From Sphingobacterium composti (lineage in GTDB: Bacteria > Bacteroidota > Bacteroidia > Sphingobacteriales > Sphingobacteriaceae): DNA of 64,000 nt. The notes beneath the pieces were generated by a model. The model saw only the letters and a program-made list of their open reading frames with translations, searched no databases and was not told the DNA's origin. Location of the stretch: positions 1 through 64,000 of the forward strand of contig NZ_WUQZ01000020.1 in NCBI RefSeq assembly GCF_009829075.1, written 5' to 3'. Shown piece after piece: positions 43,463 through 52,938 of the stretch. Position 1 is the first letter of the stretch; each line of letters starts with the position of its first letter. The translations under genes and the position numbers were made by a program.

Positions 43463-43764
43463 TTACGTTGACTCATTTTTTGGTGGTAAGTGCTTGTATT
43501 TTTTGCATTGGGTTATACACGGTTTTAGCTAAACGCAATGCGATTATGATTCTTGTCGGCATCGAATTGATGATTAACGCAGCAATCTTGAATTTTGTAG
43601 CTTTCAGCAAATATGATAAAATCAATTACGGTGGTCAGGTATTTGCCTTGTTCGCTATTGTGTTAGCGGCAGCTTCAGTGGCTGTAGGATTGGCAATTAT
43701 CTTAAATGTATACAGACATTACAAAACCATTAATCCAGATAATATTACGGACTTAAGAGACTAA
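43459..43764 (+). CDS. nuoK: NADH-quinone oxidoreductase subunit K
   Basis: 101 residues with three transmembrane segments, ND4L-like. Conserved glutamate in GIELMINAAILNFVAF and the second in the preceding helices belong to the proton path. Overlaps the nuoJ stop by four bases (ATGA). Confidence 0.95.
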   Translation: MITLTHFLVVSACIFCIGLYTVLAKRNAIMILVGIELMINAAILNFVAFSKYDKINYGGQVFALFAIVLAAASVAVGLAIILNVYRHYKTINPDNITDLRD

Positions 43765-45773
43765 TGAATTATCTACTGAACATATCGCCTATTGTAGCAA
43801 GTATGCTAGTTGTACTTTTGCCTTTTGTTGCCTTTATCATCCAGGCAATATTGGGTAAGAAGTCAACTTCCGGTATATTTTCGTTGGTCGCTATCCTGCT
43901 GAGTACAATTCTTTCGGGAGTTTTTGTATTTGCCGAAGTTTGGAATGGCAAGCCACTACACGCCGATTATACATGGTTTACAATTGGTGAGAAAACATTC
44001 AATATTGGGATATTACTGAATAATATGACGGTTTTAATGCAGTTTATTGTCTGCATTATAGCATTGCCCGTACATATTTATTCCAAATCCTATTTGAAAG
44101 GTGATTCAGGCTTGCATCGCTATTGGATGTATTTAAGTTTATTCTGCTTTGCGATGCTGGGCTTGACGATTTCCAAAAACCTACTTGTCATGTACATTTT
44201 CTGGGAATTGGTGGGTTTCGCTTCATACTTATTAATCGGATTTTGGTTTACAAAAGAATCTGCTGTACAAGCGAATAAAAAAGCTTTTTTAATCAATAGA
44301 ATTGGAGATTTGGGATTTTTAATCGGTCTTGCTATTCTATTCAGCACCTTTGGAACGTTAGATTTAGTGGAGATAGTAGGAAAAGACGGCTTATTCTTCC
44401 AAAGTATCATTGATATTAATTCGGGGTTAATCACCGCAGCTGGAATTTGTTTCTTTTTAGGAGCTATGGCAAAATCAGCTCAGTTTCCTTTACATCTATG
44501 GTTGCCTGACGCGATGGAAGGTCCAACTTCTGTTTCTTCGTTGATCCACGCAGCGACAATGGTTGCTGCAGGGGTATTTTTACTGAGTTCTATTTTCCCA
44601 TTATTCAACGGAACGGTTTTACTTATTATCGCAATCATAGGCACTATAACAGCTATAACCTCAGCTTTTTTTGCGGTAGCACAATACGATATTAAAAAAG
44701 TATTAGCTTTCTCTACTATTTCGCAATTAGGCTATATGATGGTTGCTGTAGGTATTGGCGCATGGGATGCTGCAATGTTTCACTTAGCAACACACGCCTT
44801 TTTCAAATGTCTATTATTCTTGAGTGCAGGTGCGGTTATTCACGAAATGGCACATTTGAAAGCACATACCAATCTAGATTTTGACCCACAAGATTTGCGT
44901 AATATGGGCGGACTTCGTCAATATATGCCAAAGACCTTCGTGATGATGGCAATTGCTTCACTGGCTTTGGCAGGCTTTCCATTGACTTCAGGATTTCTGT
45001 CGAAAGACGCTATCGTGATTTCTGCTTTCGAATGGGCAATACAACAAGGTGGGTTAACAATTGTGATTCCCATTGTTTTAGTGATTGTCAGCATTTTAAC
45101 AGCATTCTACATTGGAAGATTAATTTTCAAAGCATTCTTTGGAACCTTACGATTTGATGTTGGTGATAAAGTACATTTGCATGAGGCGCCAAAAACAATG
45201 CTGATCCCAATGGCTTTCTTAGCTGTTTGTTCTTTATTTATTGTATTTTCTTGGAATCCCTTTTCGTATGCTAATGCTGCGATTTTAAACGGATTAGTCG
45301 TTAATTATACGTTCCCTGAAATTCACGCTTTACATACAATAATTCCAATTGTATTGACCGCTACCGCTTTAATTAGCTGGGTTATTGGCTATAGTTGGTA
45401 TGTAAAAGGTAAATATCCTTTGAATGCGAATAGCAGTTGGATTGATTTCGCACAAAATCAATTTGATATGAATGAATGGATGATGAGAGCTTTCGTCAAT
45501 CCTACGTTCAAAATCGGAAAAATCAGCTTTTGGTTTGATAAATACATCGTGGATGGCATCGTGAATGGCTCAGCTTATATTACTCGCCAAGTCAGTGCCT
45601 TGATAACTTGGATTGATAAATACATTGTCGACGGTATCGTGAATGGCGTAGCCAGCTTAGCTTATGAACTTGGAAACGCATTACGTACATTTCAGAATGG
45701 TCGTTTGCAAAGTTACTTGGGACTCACCATGACTGTGGTTTTGATTGGAATAATTTATTTGATATTAAAATAA
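43764..45773 (+). CDS. nuoL: NADH-quinone oxidoreductase subunit L
   Basis: 669 residues, the distal antiporter-like pump subunit with a C-terminal lateral helix. Antiporter core is seen as LGAMAKSAQFPLHLWLPDAMEGPTSVS near 235 and FSTISQLGYMMVA near 315. Unusual: near the C-terminus the 11-residue sequence DKYIVDGIVNG occurs twice, at 592-602 and 618-628, the product of a 78-base tandem duplication. The start overlaps the nuoK stop (TAATG), the end is one base before nuoM. Confidence 0.95.
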   Translation: MNYLLNISPIVASMLVVLLPFVAFIIQAILGKKSTSGIFSLVAILLSTILSGVFVFAEVWNGKPLHADYTWFTIGEKTFNIGILLNNMTVLMQFIVCIIALPVHIYSKSYLKGDSGLHRYWMYLSLFCFAMLGLTISKNLLVMYIFWELVGFASYLLIGFWFTKESAVQANKKAFLINRIGDLGFLIGLAILFSTFGTLDLVEIVGKDGLFFQSIIDINSGLITAAGICFFLGAMAKSAQFPLHLWLPDAMEGPTSVSSLIHAATMVAAGVFLLSSIFPLFNGTVLLIIAIIGTITAITSAFFAVAQYDIKKVLAFSTISQLGYMMVAVGIGAWDAAMFHLATHAFFKCLLFLSAGAVIHEMAHLKAHTNLDFDPQDLRNMGGLRQYMPKTFVMMAIASLALAGFPLTSGFLSKDAIVISAFEWAIQQGGLTIVIPIVLVIVSILTAFYIGRLIFKAFFGTLRFDVGDKVHLHEAPKTMLIPMAFLAVCSLFIVFSWNPFSYANAAILNGLVVNYTFPEIHALHTIIPIVLTATALISWVIGYSWYVKGKYPLNANSSWIDFAQNQFDMNEWMMRAFVNPTFKIGKISFWFDKYIVDGIVNGSAYITRQVSALITWIDKYIVDGIVNGVASLAYELGNALRTFQNGRLQSYLGLTMTVVLIGIIYLILK

Positions 45774-45774
45774 A

Positions 45775-47379
45775 ATGGGATTACTCTCACTACTCATATT
45801 TTTGCCTTTGCTTGCAACTGCTTTAATTTTATTGTTGCCTGCGACTATGCGCCAAAGCTATAAGTATATTGCTTTGGGAATTACGGTTGTGCAATTTGCG
45901 CTATCGGGTTGGTTGTATAGCCAATTTGATAATGCTGCTTCAGGAATTAATCAAATCAATGGCTTTCAATTCGTGGAACAACTTCCTTGGATACGTTTGG
46001 ATTTGGGCAGTTTAGGGCAATTAGAAATTGATTATTTTCTTGGCGTAGATGGCGTTTCGCTTCCATTATTGGTATTGAGTGCTTTTGTCATGCTAATGGC
46101 TATTGGGGCATCTTGGAATGTCACGAAGAGTACAAAAGGCTATTTCTCTCTGCTGATGCTTTTAAATATGGCGGTAATGGGGATTTTCTGTGCATTGGAC
46201 TTTTTCCTTTTCTACATTTTCTACGAAGTGATGTTACTTCCATTATATTTCTTAATCGGAATTTGGGGAGGTGTAAATCGTGAATATGCAGCCATTAAGT
46301 TCTTTATCTATACCCTATTTGGTTCAGTATTCATGCTGCTAATCATCGTAGGTTTATATTTTTCGGTTATTAATCCAGAAACGGGCGCAAATACATTCAA
46401 CATGTTGCACATGATGAATCCGAACAATTATGTGGATGGTTCATTCTTTGCTTACTTGAATAATTATTACGAAGTATTGGGAATACCAGCACGTATGTTG
46501 GGCTTTATCGTTTTATTTATTGCTTTTGCCATCAAAATTCCCATCGTTCCATTGCATACTTGGCTACCTGATGCTCACGTAGAAGCGCCTACTCCTGTTT
46601 CCATTATACTTGCGGGTATTTTGTTAAAAATCGGAGGATATGGTATTATCCGTGTCTGCTTAAGTATATTTCCAGATGCCGCGGTTGACGCCAATTGGTG
46701 GTTAGGATTAATTGGTGTGATCTCTATTTTATATGGTGCTCTAAATGCCCTAGCACAAAAAGACTTAAAGCGTTTAATAGCTTATTCTTCTGTTTCACAT
46801 ATGGGCTTTGTACTATTGGGTGTTGCTTCCTTAACTGCGGAAGGTATTTCAGGTGCATTATTCCAAATGCTGTCGCATGGATTCTTATCAGCAGCTTTAT
46901 TCTTTTTAGTGGGAGTCATTTACGATCGTGTACACGACAGAAATATCTATAATTTCCGTGGATTGGCAACTCATATGCCAGCTTATACAGGATTTGTTGC
47001 AGTAGCTTTCTTTGCCTCATTAGGCTTACCTGGTTTCTCTGCATTCATCGGTGAAGCGTTTGTGATTATCGGAACATTCAATGCTGAGTCAGTTGGAACT
47101 GGTGTTTCTCGCTGGATGGCGATTGCGGGTTCTGTAGGTATTCTATTAAGTGCTTCGTATTTATTATGGACTTTGCAACGTATGTTTTTTGGACAAACAC
47201 GTTTCAAAGGTGGCGAAGATTGGGCTACATTGTTGACGGATGTCAGTGCACGTGAACGCACCATCTTATTCCCTACTTTGACGTTAGCGTTATTATTAGG
47301 AATCATGCCTTCATTGGTTTTTGACAAAATGAATGCAACGGTTCTTAATTTAGTTTCATTGGTTACACAGTATCTATAA
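45775..47379 (+). CDS. nuoM: NADH-quinone oxidoreductase subunit M
   Basis: 534 residues, ND4-like antiporter subunit with about 14 helices. Motifs include YEVMLLPLYFLIGIWGG, IPIVPLHTWLPDAHVEAPTPVS and DLKRLIAYSSVSHMGF, with the conserved lysines and glutamate of the proton channel. ATG 45775, one base after nuoL. Confidence 0.96.
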   Translation: MGLLSLLIFLPLLATALILLLPATMRQSYKYIALGITVVQFALSGWLYSQFDNAASGINQINGFQFVEQLPWIRLDLGSLGQLEIDYFLGVDGVSLPLLVLSAFVMLMAIGASWNVTKSTKGYFSLLMLLNMAVMGIFCALDFFLFYIFYEVMLLPLYFLIGIWGGVNREYAAIKFFIYTLFGSVFMLLIIVGLYFSVINPETGANTFNMLHMMNPNNYVDGSFFAYLNNYYEVLGIPARMLGFIVLFIAFAIKIPIVPLHTWLPDAHVEAPTPVSIILAGILLKIGGYGIIRVCLSIFPDAAVDANWWLGLIGVISILYGALNALAQKDLKRLIAYSSVSHMGFVLLGVASLTAEGISGALFQMLSHGFLSAALFFLVGVIYDRVHDRNIYNFRGLATHMPAYTGFVAVAFFASLGLPGFSAFIGEAFVIIGTFNAESVGTGVSRWMAIAGSVGILLSASYLLWTLQRMFFGQTRFKGGEDWATLLTDVSARERTILFPTLTLALLLGIMPSLVFDKMNATVLNLVSLVTQYL

Positions 47380-48872
47380 TGCAAGATATCAACATACAAT
47401 TACCGAGCATACTTGACCAAGTTATCCAATCTATTCCGGCCTTCAAAGCAGAATTAGCTTTGATATTTGCTTTCTTGGGAAGTATTCTCGCAACATTGTT
47501 TTTGGACAAAATTTGGAAACAAAGTTCTTTTGTTATCACAATAATCGGTATTGTAGCCTCATTAATTCTATCTACACAACAATTAGGAGCACCGCAGAAT
47601 GGATTCTTTGGAATGCTCATAATTGATGATTTCTCGGTGTACGCTAGAGGAATTATTCAAGTTGCATTATTGATTTGTGTCATCTTTATACAACAGCATT
47701 TTCACCATAAAAAATTTAGCAAAAACTTAGGTGATGTGTACAGTATATTGCTAGCTGCAGCTTTAGGAATGAATATTTTGACGATGACGAGCAATTGGTT
47801 GTTGGCGTTTATTGCTATTGAGACTGTTTCGATAAGTTCCTATATTTTGGTGGGTTATTTTTCGGAAAACAAAAAACAATCCGAAGCTTCGATGAAATAT
47901 GTGCTTTTCGGATCTGTTTCGGCAGCTGTTATGCTTTACGGTTTATCCTTGATATATGGATTTACTGGAAATTTAGATTTTACCTCGTTCGAACATATTC
48001 AAGGATTAATAGAAGCACCGAAAATATTATTATCCATAGCTTTGCTGTTTATGTTTGTGGGAATAGGTTTCAAATTGAGTTTTGTGCCTTTCCACATGTG
48101 GGCGCCAGATGTGTATGAAGGTGCGCCTACTCCTATCACAACATTCTTATCTACAGTACCTAAAATTGGTGCTTTAGTTTTATTAGCACGCCTTTTTGAA
48201 GAATGGACATCTACATCATTCTTCTTCTCCGAATTGGTATTGGTATTGGTAAGCGTGGCGGCCATTGTCACCATGTTAGCTGGTAATTTAATTGCCTTAC
48301 GTCAGTCGAATATCAAGCGTATGATGGCGTATTCTTCCATTGGTCATACAGGTTTTCTACTGATGGCATTGGTTGGAAACTTAGCTTCTGAACCTCAAGT
48401 ATTATTGTTTTACATCGCAGTGTATACGATTATGAACTTGGCAGTTTTTGGCTTAATCGACATATTAGAACAAAAAACAGGATCAGCACAACTGGAGAAT
48501 TACCAAGGATTAGGTAAACAATTTCCAATATTATTTAGCATTCTTACACTATTGGGTATTTCCTTAGTGGGCTTACCTCCTACCGCAGGTTTTGTCGGTA
48601 AACTATTTGTCTTTACTTCTATCTTCGATTTATTCCAATTCAACAATAATCGCTATTATTTAATTTTATTGGTAGTAGGAGCTTTAACCTCGGTAATTTC
48701 GTTATTTTATTATTTCAAAATACCTTTGTTTGCCTTCTTGCGAAAAGGCAATGAAATAAAGATTTTGCCTACCACTTCTACACAAATCGTGTATATTACA
48801 GCTATTTTGTTAGGTGTTTCCACGTTGGTATTGGGAATATTTCCTTCAATTTTACTATCTCTATTCAGATAG
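47379..48872 (+). CDS. nuoN: NADH-quinone oxidoreductase subunit N
   Basis: 497 residues, ND2-like antiporter subunit with 14 helices. Motifs include FVPFHMWAPDVYEGAPTPITTFLS and NIKRMMAYSSIGHTGF. Start overlaps the nuoM stop (TAATG). Last nuo gene; no strong terminator is seen before the DUF4254 gene 36 bases later. Confidence 0.96.
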   Translation: MQDINIQLPSILDQVIQSIPAFKAELALIFAFLGSILATLFLDKIWKQSSFVITIIGIVASLILSTQQLGAPQNGFFGMLIIDDFSVYARGIIQVALLICVIFIQQHFHHKKFSKNLGDVYSILLAAALGMNILTMTSNWLLAFIAIETVSISSYILVGYFSENKKQSEASMKYVLFGSVSAAVMLYGLSLIYGFTGNLDFTSFEHIQGLIEAPKILLSIALLFMFVGIGFKLSFVPFHMWAPDVYEGAPTPITTFLSTVPKIGALVLLARLFEEWTSTSFFFSELVLVLVSVAAIVTMLAGNLIALRQSNIKRMMAYSSIGHTGFLLMALVGNLASEPQVLLFYIAVYTIMNLAVFGLIDILEQKTGSAQLENYQGLGKQFPILFSILTLLGISLVGLPPTAGFVGKLFVFTSIFDLFQFNNNRYYLILLVVGALTSVISLFYYFKIPLFAFLRKGNEIKILPTTSTQIVYITAILLGVSTLVLGIFPSILLSLFR

Positions 48873-48896
48873 GACGATTTAGGTTGTCTTAATTCG

Positions 48897-48904
48897 TATA
48901 TTTG
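48897..48904 (+). promoter_or_regulatory. -7 element directly before the DUF4254 gene
   Basis: TATATTTG matches TAnnTTTG and ends only four bases before the ATG at 48909. A start site about seven bases downstream of the element would fall at or just after the ATG, giving a leaderless or almost leaderless mRNA. Confidence 0.45.
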
Positions 48905-48908
48905 CCAT

Positions 48909-49514
48909 ATGATTAGTACTACAGCAAATTCTATTTTTCAACGTGCTATAGCAGATTATCACGTTTATGACGCCATTGACCATCCGATTTCAAATCCTTT
49001 TGAGCCTAGCTCATTGGAGCATTTGTTGTATTTGAAATGCTGGATTGATACGGCGCAATGGCATATGGAAGATGTGGTACGTAACCCAGAAATTAATCCT
49101 GAAGAAGGGTTATATTGGAAAAGACGTATCGATAAACAGAATCAAGTGCGCACGGATACAGTTGAGTATATTGATAGTTACTATTTACAAAAATTTGCAG
49201 ACGTACAACCTTTAGCAGATGCTAGAATCAACTCCGAAAGTCCAGCTTGGGCTATTGATAGATTATCAATATTGGCGTTGAAAATCTATCATATGGAGCA
49301 AGAAACACACAGAACAGATGTGGAGCAATCACATATTGATGCTTGTCAACAAAAATTAGAGGTGCTTTTGGAACAACGTAATGATTTATCACAAAGCATT
49401 GATGAGTTATTGACAGATATCGAATCGGGAAAGAAATATATGAAGGTGTACAAACAGATGAAAATGTACAACGACCCAAACTTGAATCCTGTACTTTACG
49501 GCACACAAAAATAA
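48909..49514 (+). CDS. DUF4254 domain protein
   Basis: 201 residues, cytoplasmic and helical, without signal or membrane segment. LKCWIDTAQWHMEDVVRNPEINPEEGLYWKRRIDKQNQVRTD is typical of DUF4254, a Bacteroidota family of unknown function usually placed next to heptosyltransferase-type genes. It is followed five bases later by a GT9 glycosyltransferase. A role in lipopolysaccharide or glycan assembly is inferred from this recurring neighbourhood. Confidence 0.86.
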   Translation: MISTTANSIFQRAIADYHVYDAIDHPISNPFEPSSLEHLLYLKCWIDTAQWHMEDVVRNPEINPEEGLYWKRRIDKQNQVRTDTVEYIDSYYLQKFADVQPLADARINSESPAWAIDRLSILALKIYHMEQETHRTDVEQSHIDACQQKLEVLLEQRNDLSQSIDELLTDIESGKKYMKVYKQMKMYNDPNLNPVLYGTQK

Positions 49515-49519
49515 ACACT

Positions 49520-50539
49520 ATGAAGCGTATCATCGTAACTCGATTTTCAGCAATGGGAGACGTTGCTATGGTCGCTTCGGTTCTCAAAGAATTTCAGCAA
49601 CAACATACCGACACGGAAATTATTATGGTGTCGCGGAAGCCGTTTTCTACATTCTTTGAACATATTCCTCGTCTCAAGTTTCACGTATTTGACCCTAAGT
49701 ATAAGCACAAAGGACTAACTGGAATCTATACGTTATTTACAGAGCTCAAAGCTTATAAAACTGACTTCGTAGCAGATTTACACTACAATATCCGGAGTAG
49801 AACATTAAGTCTGTTTTTCAAAATTTCGGGCTACAAAACGCAATCAATAGATAAAGGACGAAAAGAGAAAACTGAACTTACACGTCCTCAAAATAAGGTC
49901 AAAAAACAACTAAAACTGACTACCGAAAGGTATGCGGATGTATTAAGAAAACTAGGTTTTTCGTTCAATCTAAGTCACACTTTAGTGAAAGAACACCGTC
50001 TTATTCCTACACAATTATTGGCTGTGTTAGCTTCGGATAAGAAGAAAATTGGAATAGCGCCTTTCGCACAACATAGTTATAAAGTATTTCCATTGCACAA
50101 AATGGAGGCTGTAATCCAGCGTCTTTCAACAAGTGGCGAATACGAAGTTTTTATCTTTGGCGGAGGAGAATCTGAAAAGACAATTGCTGCTGAATGGAGT
50201 AAAAAGTTTCCTAAAGTATATAATACCATAGGAACATCCAACATTTCTCAAGAACTAGATATTATTTCTCACCTTGATTTAATGATTAGTATGGACAGTT
50301 CTGGAATGCATATGGCATCTTTGGTAGGTACTCGGTGTCTTTCTGTCTGGGGAGCTACTCATCCATTTGCTGGTTTCTTGGGATTTGGACAGTCCTATGA
50401 CGATTGTATCCAAATAGAACATCCAAACAGACCTTCCTCTGTATATGGAAACAAACCATGCGATTGCGATGGTGTGGAGGCTATAGATTTAGTATCTTCG
50501 GAAATGGTTGTAACTCGAATTGAAGAAATATGCGTATAG
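49520..50539 (+). CDS. Glycosyltransferase family 9 (heptosyltransferase-like)
   Basis: 339 residues, GT-B fold. N-terminus IIVTRFSAMGDVAMVASVL is the family start, and the C-terminal half has KIGIAPFAQHSYKVFP, EVFIFGGGESE and SMDSSGMHMASLVGTRCLSVWGATHP, the ADP-heptose binding region. It probably adds a heptose or similar sugar to the inner core of a lipopolysaccharide. The 3' end overlaps the next GT4 gene by 10 bases. Confidence 0.9.
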   Translation: MKRIIVTRFSAMGDVAMVASVLKEFQQQHTDTEIIMVSRKPFSTFFEHIPRLKFHVFDPKYKHKGLTGIYTLFTELKAYKTDFVADLHYNIRSRTLSLFFKISGYKTQSIDKGRKEKTELTRPQNKVKKQLKLTTERYADVLRKLGFSFNLSHTLVKEHRLIPTQLLAVLASDKKKIGIAPFAQHSYKVFPLHKMEAVIQRLSTSGEYEVFIFGGGESEKTIAAEWSKKFPKVYNTIGTSNISQELDIISHLDLMISMDSSGMHMASLVGTRCLSVWGATHPFAGFLGFGQSYDDCIQIEHPNRPSSVYGNKPCDCDGVEAIDLVSSEMVVTRIEEICV

Positions 50540-51633
50540 GTTTTGATGCTAAAAGATATTTCCTAAATAAATCGGGATTAGGAAACTACAGTCGTGATTT
50601 GGTTCGCATTCTAGAAACTTACTATCCTGAAAACGAGTATATCAAATTCACTCCAAAAATTAAGGGACCTAGTTTAGGTGATAAAACAATAAAACTTCCT
50701 AAAAGTAGACTTCATAATTTATTTCCAAGCGTATGGAGGAATAACTGGATTGTCAATGACCTGGTAAAAGACAAAATAGATATTTTTCATGGGTTATCCG
50801 GAGAAATACCTATAGGGCTATCCAAAAAAGGTATAAAGTCTGTGGTAACTATTCACGATTTAATCTTCTTAAAATTTCCGGAACTCTACAAACGATTAGA
50901 TAGAGTAATTTACAATCGTAAATTTAAGTATGCGATATTTAATGCAGATAAAGTTGTTGCTATTAGCGAACAAACTAAACGTGATATAGTAGAATTTTAC
51001 AACTTTCCTGCTGAAAAAATAGATATCATCTATCAAGGATGTCATCCTGCGTTTAAAATTAAGAAATCCGCTATTGAAAAAGCGTATTTGCGAAATAAGT
51101 ATAATCTTCCTGAAAATTTTGTTCTGAATGTTGGTTCTATTGAACCTCGTAAAAATGCTTTTCAAATAGTTAAGGCTATTGAAACTTTAGATATTCCCTT
51201 AGTTATAATAGGAAAAGAAACAAAATATTCCAACGAAATCAAAGCCTACATACATTCGAAAGGACTACAAAATAAAGTTTTTATGCTTCAAGGCTTTACG
51301 ATGGAGGAATTATCAACTATTTATTCCATGGCTGAGCTTTTTGTGTACCCGTCTAAATATGAAGGATTTGGAATCCCAATTATCGAAGCTTTATATAGTG
51401 GCACCCCTGTTATCACGTCCAATTCTGGTGTATTTCCCGAAGCCGGTGGGCCATTTTCTTATTATGTCAATCCAGAAAGCATTGAGGAATTACGTTACGC
51501 TATTAATGCTGTACTAAACAATACATCGATGCGACAAGAAATGATTACTAAAGGAATGGAATTTGTTCAAAAATTCAACGATGATAAAATTGCTTCACAG
51601 TGGAATAAAGTATATACCGATCTTATTGGGTAA
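50530..51633 (+). CDS. Glycosyltransferase family 4
   Basis: 367 residues, GT-B fold. N-terminal half with RIGFDAKRYFLNKSGLGNYSRDLV; C-terminal half with NVGSIEPRKNAFQIVKAIE and the E-x7-E motif in YPSKYEGFGIPIIEALYSGTPVI. Donor and acceptor are unknown. Overlaps the upstream GT9 gene by 10 bases, and its end overlaps the facing GT90 gene by 11 bases. Confidence 0.9.
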   Translation: MRIGFDAKRYFLNKSGLGNYSRDLVRILETYYPENEYIKFTPKIKGPSLGDKTIKLPKSRLHNLFPSVWRNNWIVNDLVKDKIDIFHGLSGEIPIGLSKKGIKSVVTIHDLIFLKFPELYKRLDRVIYNRKFKYAIFNADKVVAISEQTKRDIVEFYNFPAEKIDIIYQGCHPAFKIKKSAIEKAYLRNKYNLPENFVLNVGSIEPRKNAFQIVKAIETLDIPLVIIGKETKYSNEIKAYIHSKGLQNKVFMLQGFTMEELSTIYSMAELFVYPSKYEGFGIPIIEALYSGTPVITSNSGVFPEAGGPFSYYVNPESIEELRYAINAVLNNTSMRQEMITKGMEFVQKFNDDKIASQWNKVYTDLIG

Positions 51634-52555
51634 ATTTGAAATATTTATCCAAGACCATTAAAGAAATTAATTTCTCGCGCTTATTATCTTTAAACTGTTC
51701 CACATATTGATGTGCATTTTGAATGATTGCCAGAGCTTTATCGGTATGAGCAATATAGTATTTTAATTTTTCTTCCAGATCCGAATAATCATCTTTTATA
51801 CAGATATAATGCACATCAGGAATTAGTTTGCCTTCCATAAACCAAGTCTCAAATTTTGGTTTTGGCATGACCGCAATAGAATTGGAAGACATAATCCATT
51901 TGAGGTTAGTGGCTACGTCATTACCTTCTAACGCCAAAATAAATTTATATTCTAAATGCCCCGCGATAGATAGAAAATCATTATCGGATTTTCGAGCCGC
52001 CTTTTTCAGATTGCACAGCGCATGATCTTTATACAAATCGTAGAACCTTGCTCTATGTGCCTGTCCAAAACCACTTCTACCAACTAACATATTTTTCTTT
52101 TGTACGAAAGAAATATCGTCTTTTATGAAATTAAAATGTCGGGCTTTGTCTAGATTTAAAAGCACAGAATTAGCGTTATCGCCATCAATTGGTCTGCTTT
52201 TTACTAGTGCTGGAAAACTGGGAATATGGGTAACATCACCAGGAATGATTTCAAATCTATTATTCCGATTGAAATATCTTAAATATTCTATACTGTCAAA
52301 ATAATATACTCGAATTTTTTTAGGTATTTTATAATCTTTTATTTGTATGGCAGACGAAGATAGGGATCTTTCTGAACCTAACTTATTATAATAATTGACG
52401 CGAGAAAGAAAATAATTATCATTTGGACTATCATTCAAAAATCTATTTCTATAACTTCTGTAAACGCTACCAGGTATAAGACCACGTACCAATGCTTTTA
52501 TATAATACCAAAGCTTATTATTTTTATTACCAAGAATCCGTTTAAGATTGAGCAT
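51623..52555 (-). CDS. Glycosyltransferase family 90 (LpsA/CAP10-like)
   Basis: 310 residues. The motif block SIAGHLEYKFILALEGNDVATNLKWIMSSNSIAVMPK, followed by KFETWFMEGKLIPDVHYICI, is characteristic of family 90, whose members include a lipopolysaccharide glycosyltransferase (LpsA) and eukaryotic O-xylosyl/O-glucosyltransferases. I use ATG 52555; a TTG at 52618 would add 21 residues that look non-coding. It is the only gene in this cluster on the minus strand. Sugar specificity is not visible. Confidence 0.82.
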   Translation of the reverse strand: MLNLKRILGNKNNKLWYYIKALVRGLIPGSVYRSYRNRFLNDSPNDNYFLSRVNYYNKLGSERSLSSSAIQIKDYKIPKKIRVYYFDSIEYLRYFNRNNRFEIIPGDVTHIPSFPALVKSRPIDGDNANSVLLNLDKARHFNFIKDDISFVQKKNMLVGRSGFGQAHRARFYDLYKDHALCNLKKAARKSDNDFLSIAGHLEYKFILALEGNDVATNLKWIMSSNSIAVMPKPKFETWFMEGKLIPDVHYICIKDDYSDLEEKLKYYIAHTDKALAIIQNAHQYVEQFKDNKREKLISLMVLDKYFKFTQ

Positions 52556-52938
52556 AGAGGATGATTTTGCAAGTAAAAGTACGTAAAACGAAAAAAATAA
52601 CCTATTTTCGCTACACAATTAGACTATTAAACGGATTTTGTTGCCATTTGTGATTTTTCACATTAGGCCAATAAGAATCAAATAATAAAGTAATAGTTTA
52701 TAGCCCATTTCAATGTTTACATAATAAATAAGTGTTTATCGCAAACTTTACATTAGTAGTCTCCAATAATTATTGATTATCAAATTTATATACTAAAATG
52801 ATTATATTTAGAAATAAATTTAATCAAAAAGATATATATAACATTTTATAACCATAAGTTATAGCTATAAACTTTTGAAGTGTAACATTGTTGTATTTAT
52901 CAACGTTATAGTTGCAGTTACGGACGAAAATATTTTGT
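52556..52938. other. AT-rich intergenic region without a gene
   Basis: About 380 bases between two genes that read apart (GT90 to the left on the minus strand, GT2 to the right). It is strongly AT-rich and shows no open frame worth calling, no clear -7 match and no long inverted repeat. It probably holds the promoters of both neighbours. Confidence 0.6.

Noticed and set aside
42937..43476. 179-codon frame on the minus strand across nuoJ
   Set aside because: It is the mirror of a conserved membrane gene with tight operon spacing and shows no recognisable domain.
52556..52618. N-terminal extension of the GT90 gene from a TTG
   Set aside because: The added residues do not resemble GT90 proteins and the ATG at 52555 gives a normal start.
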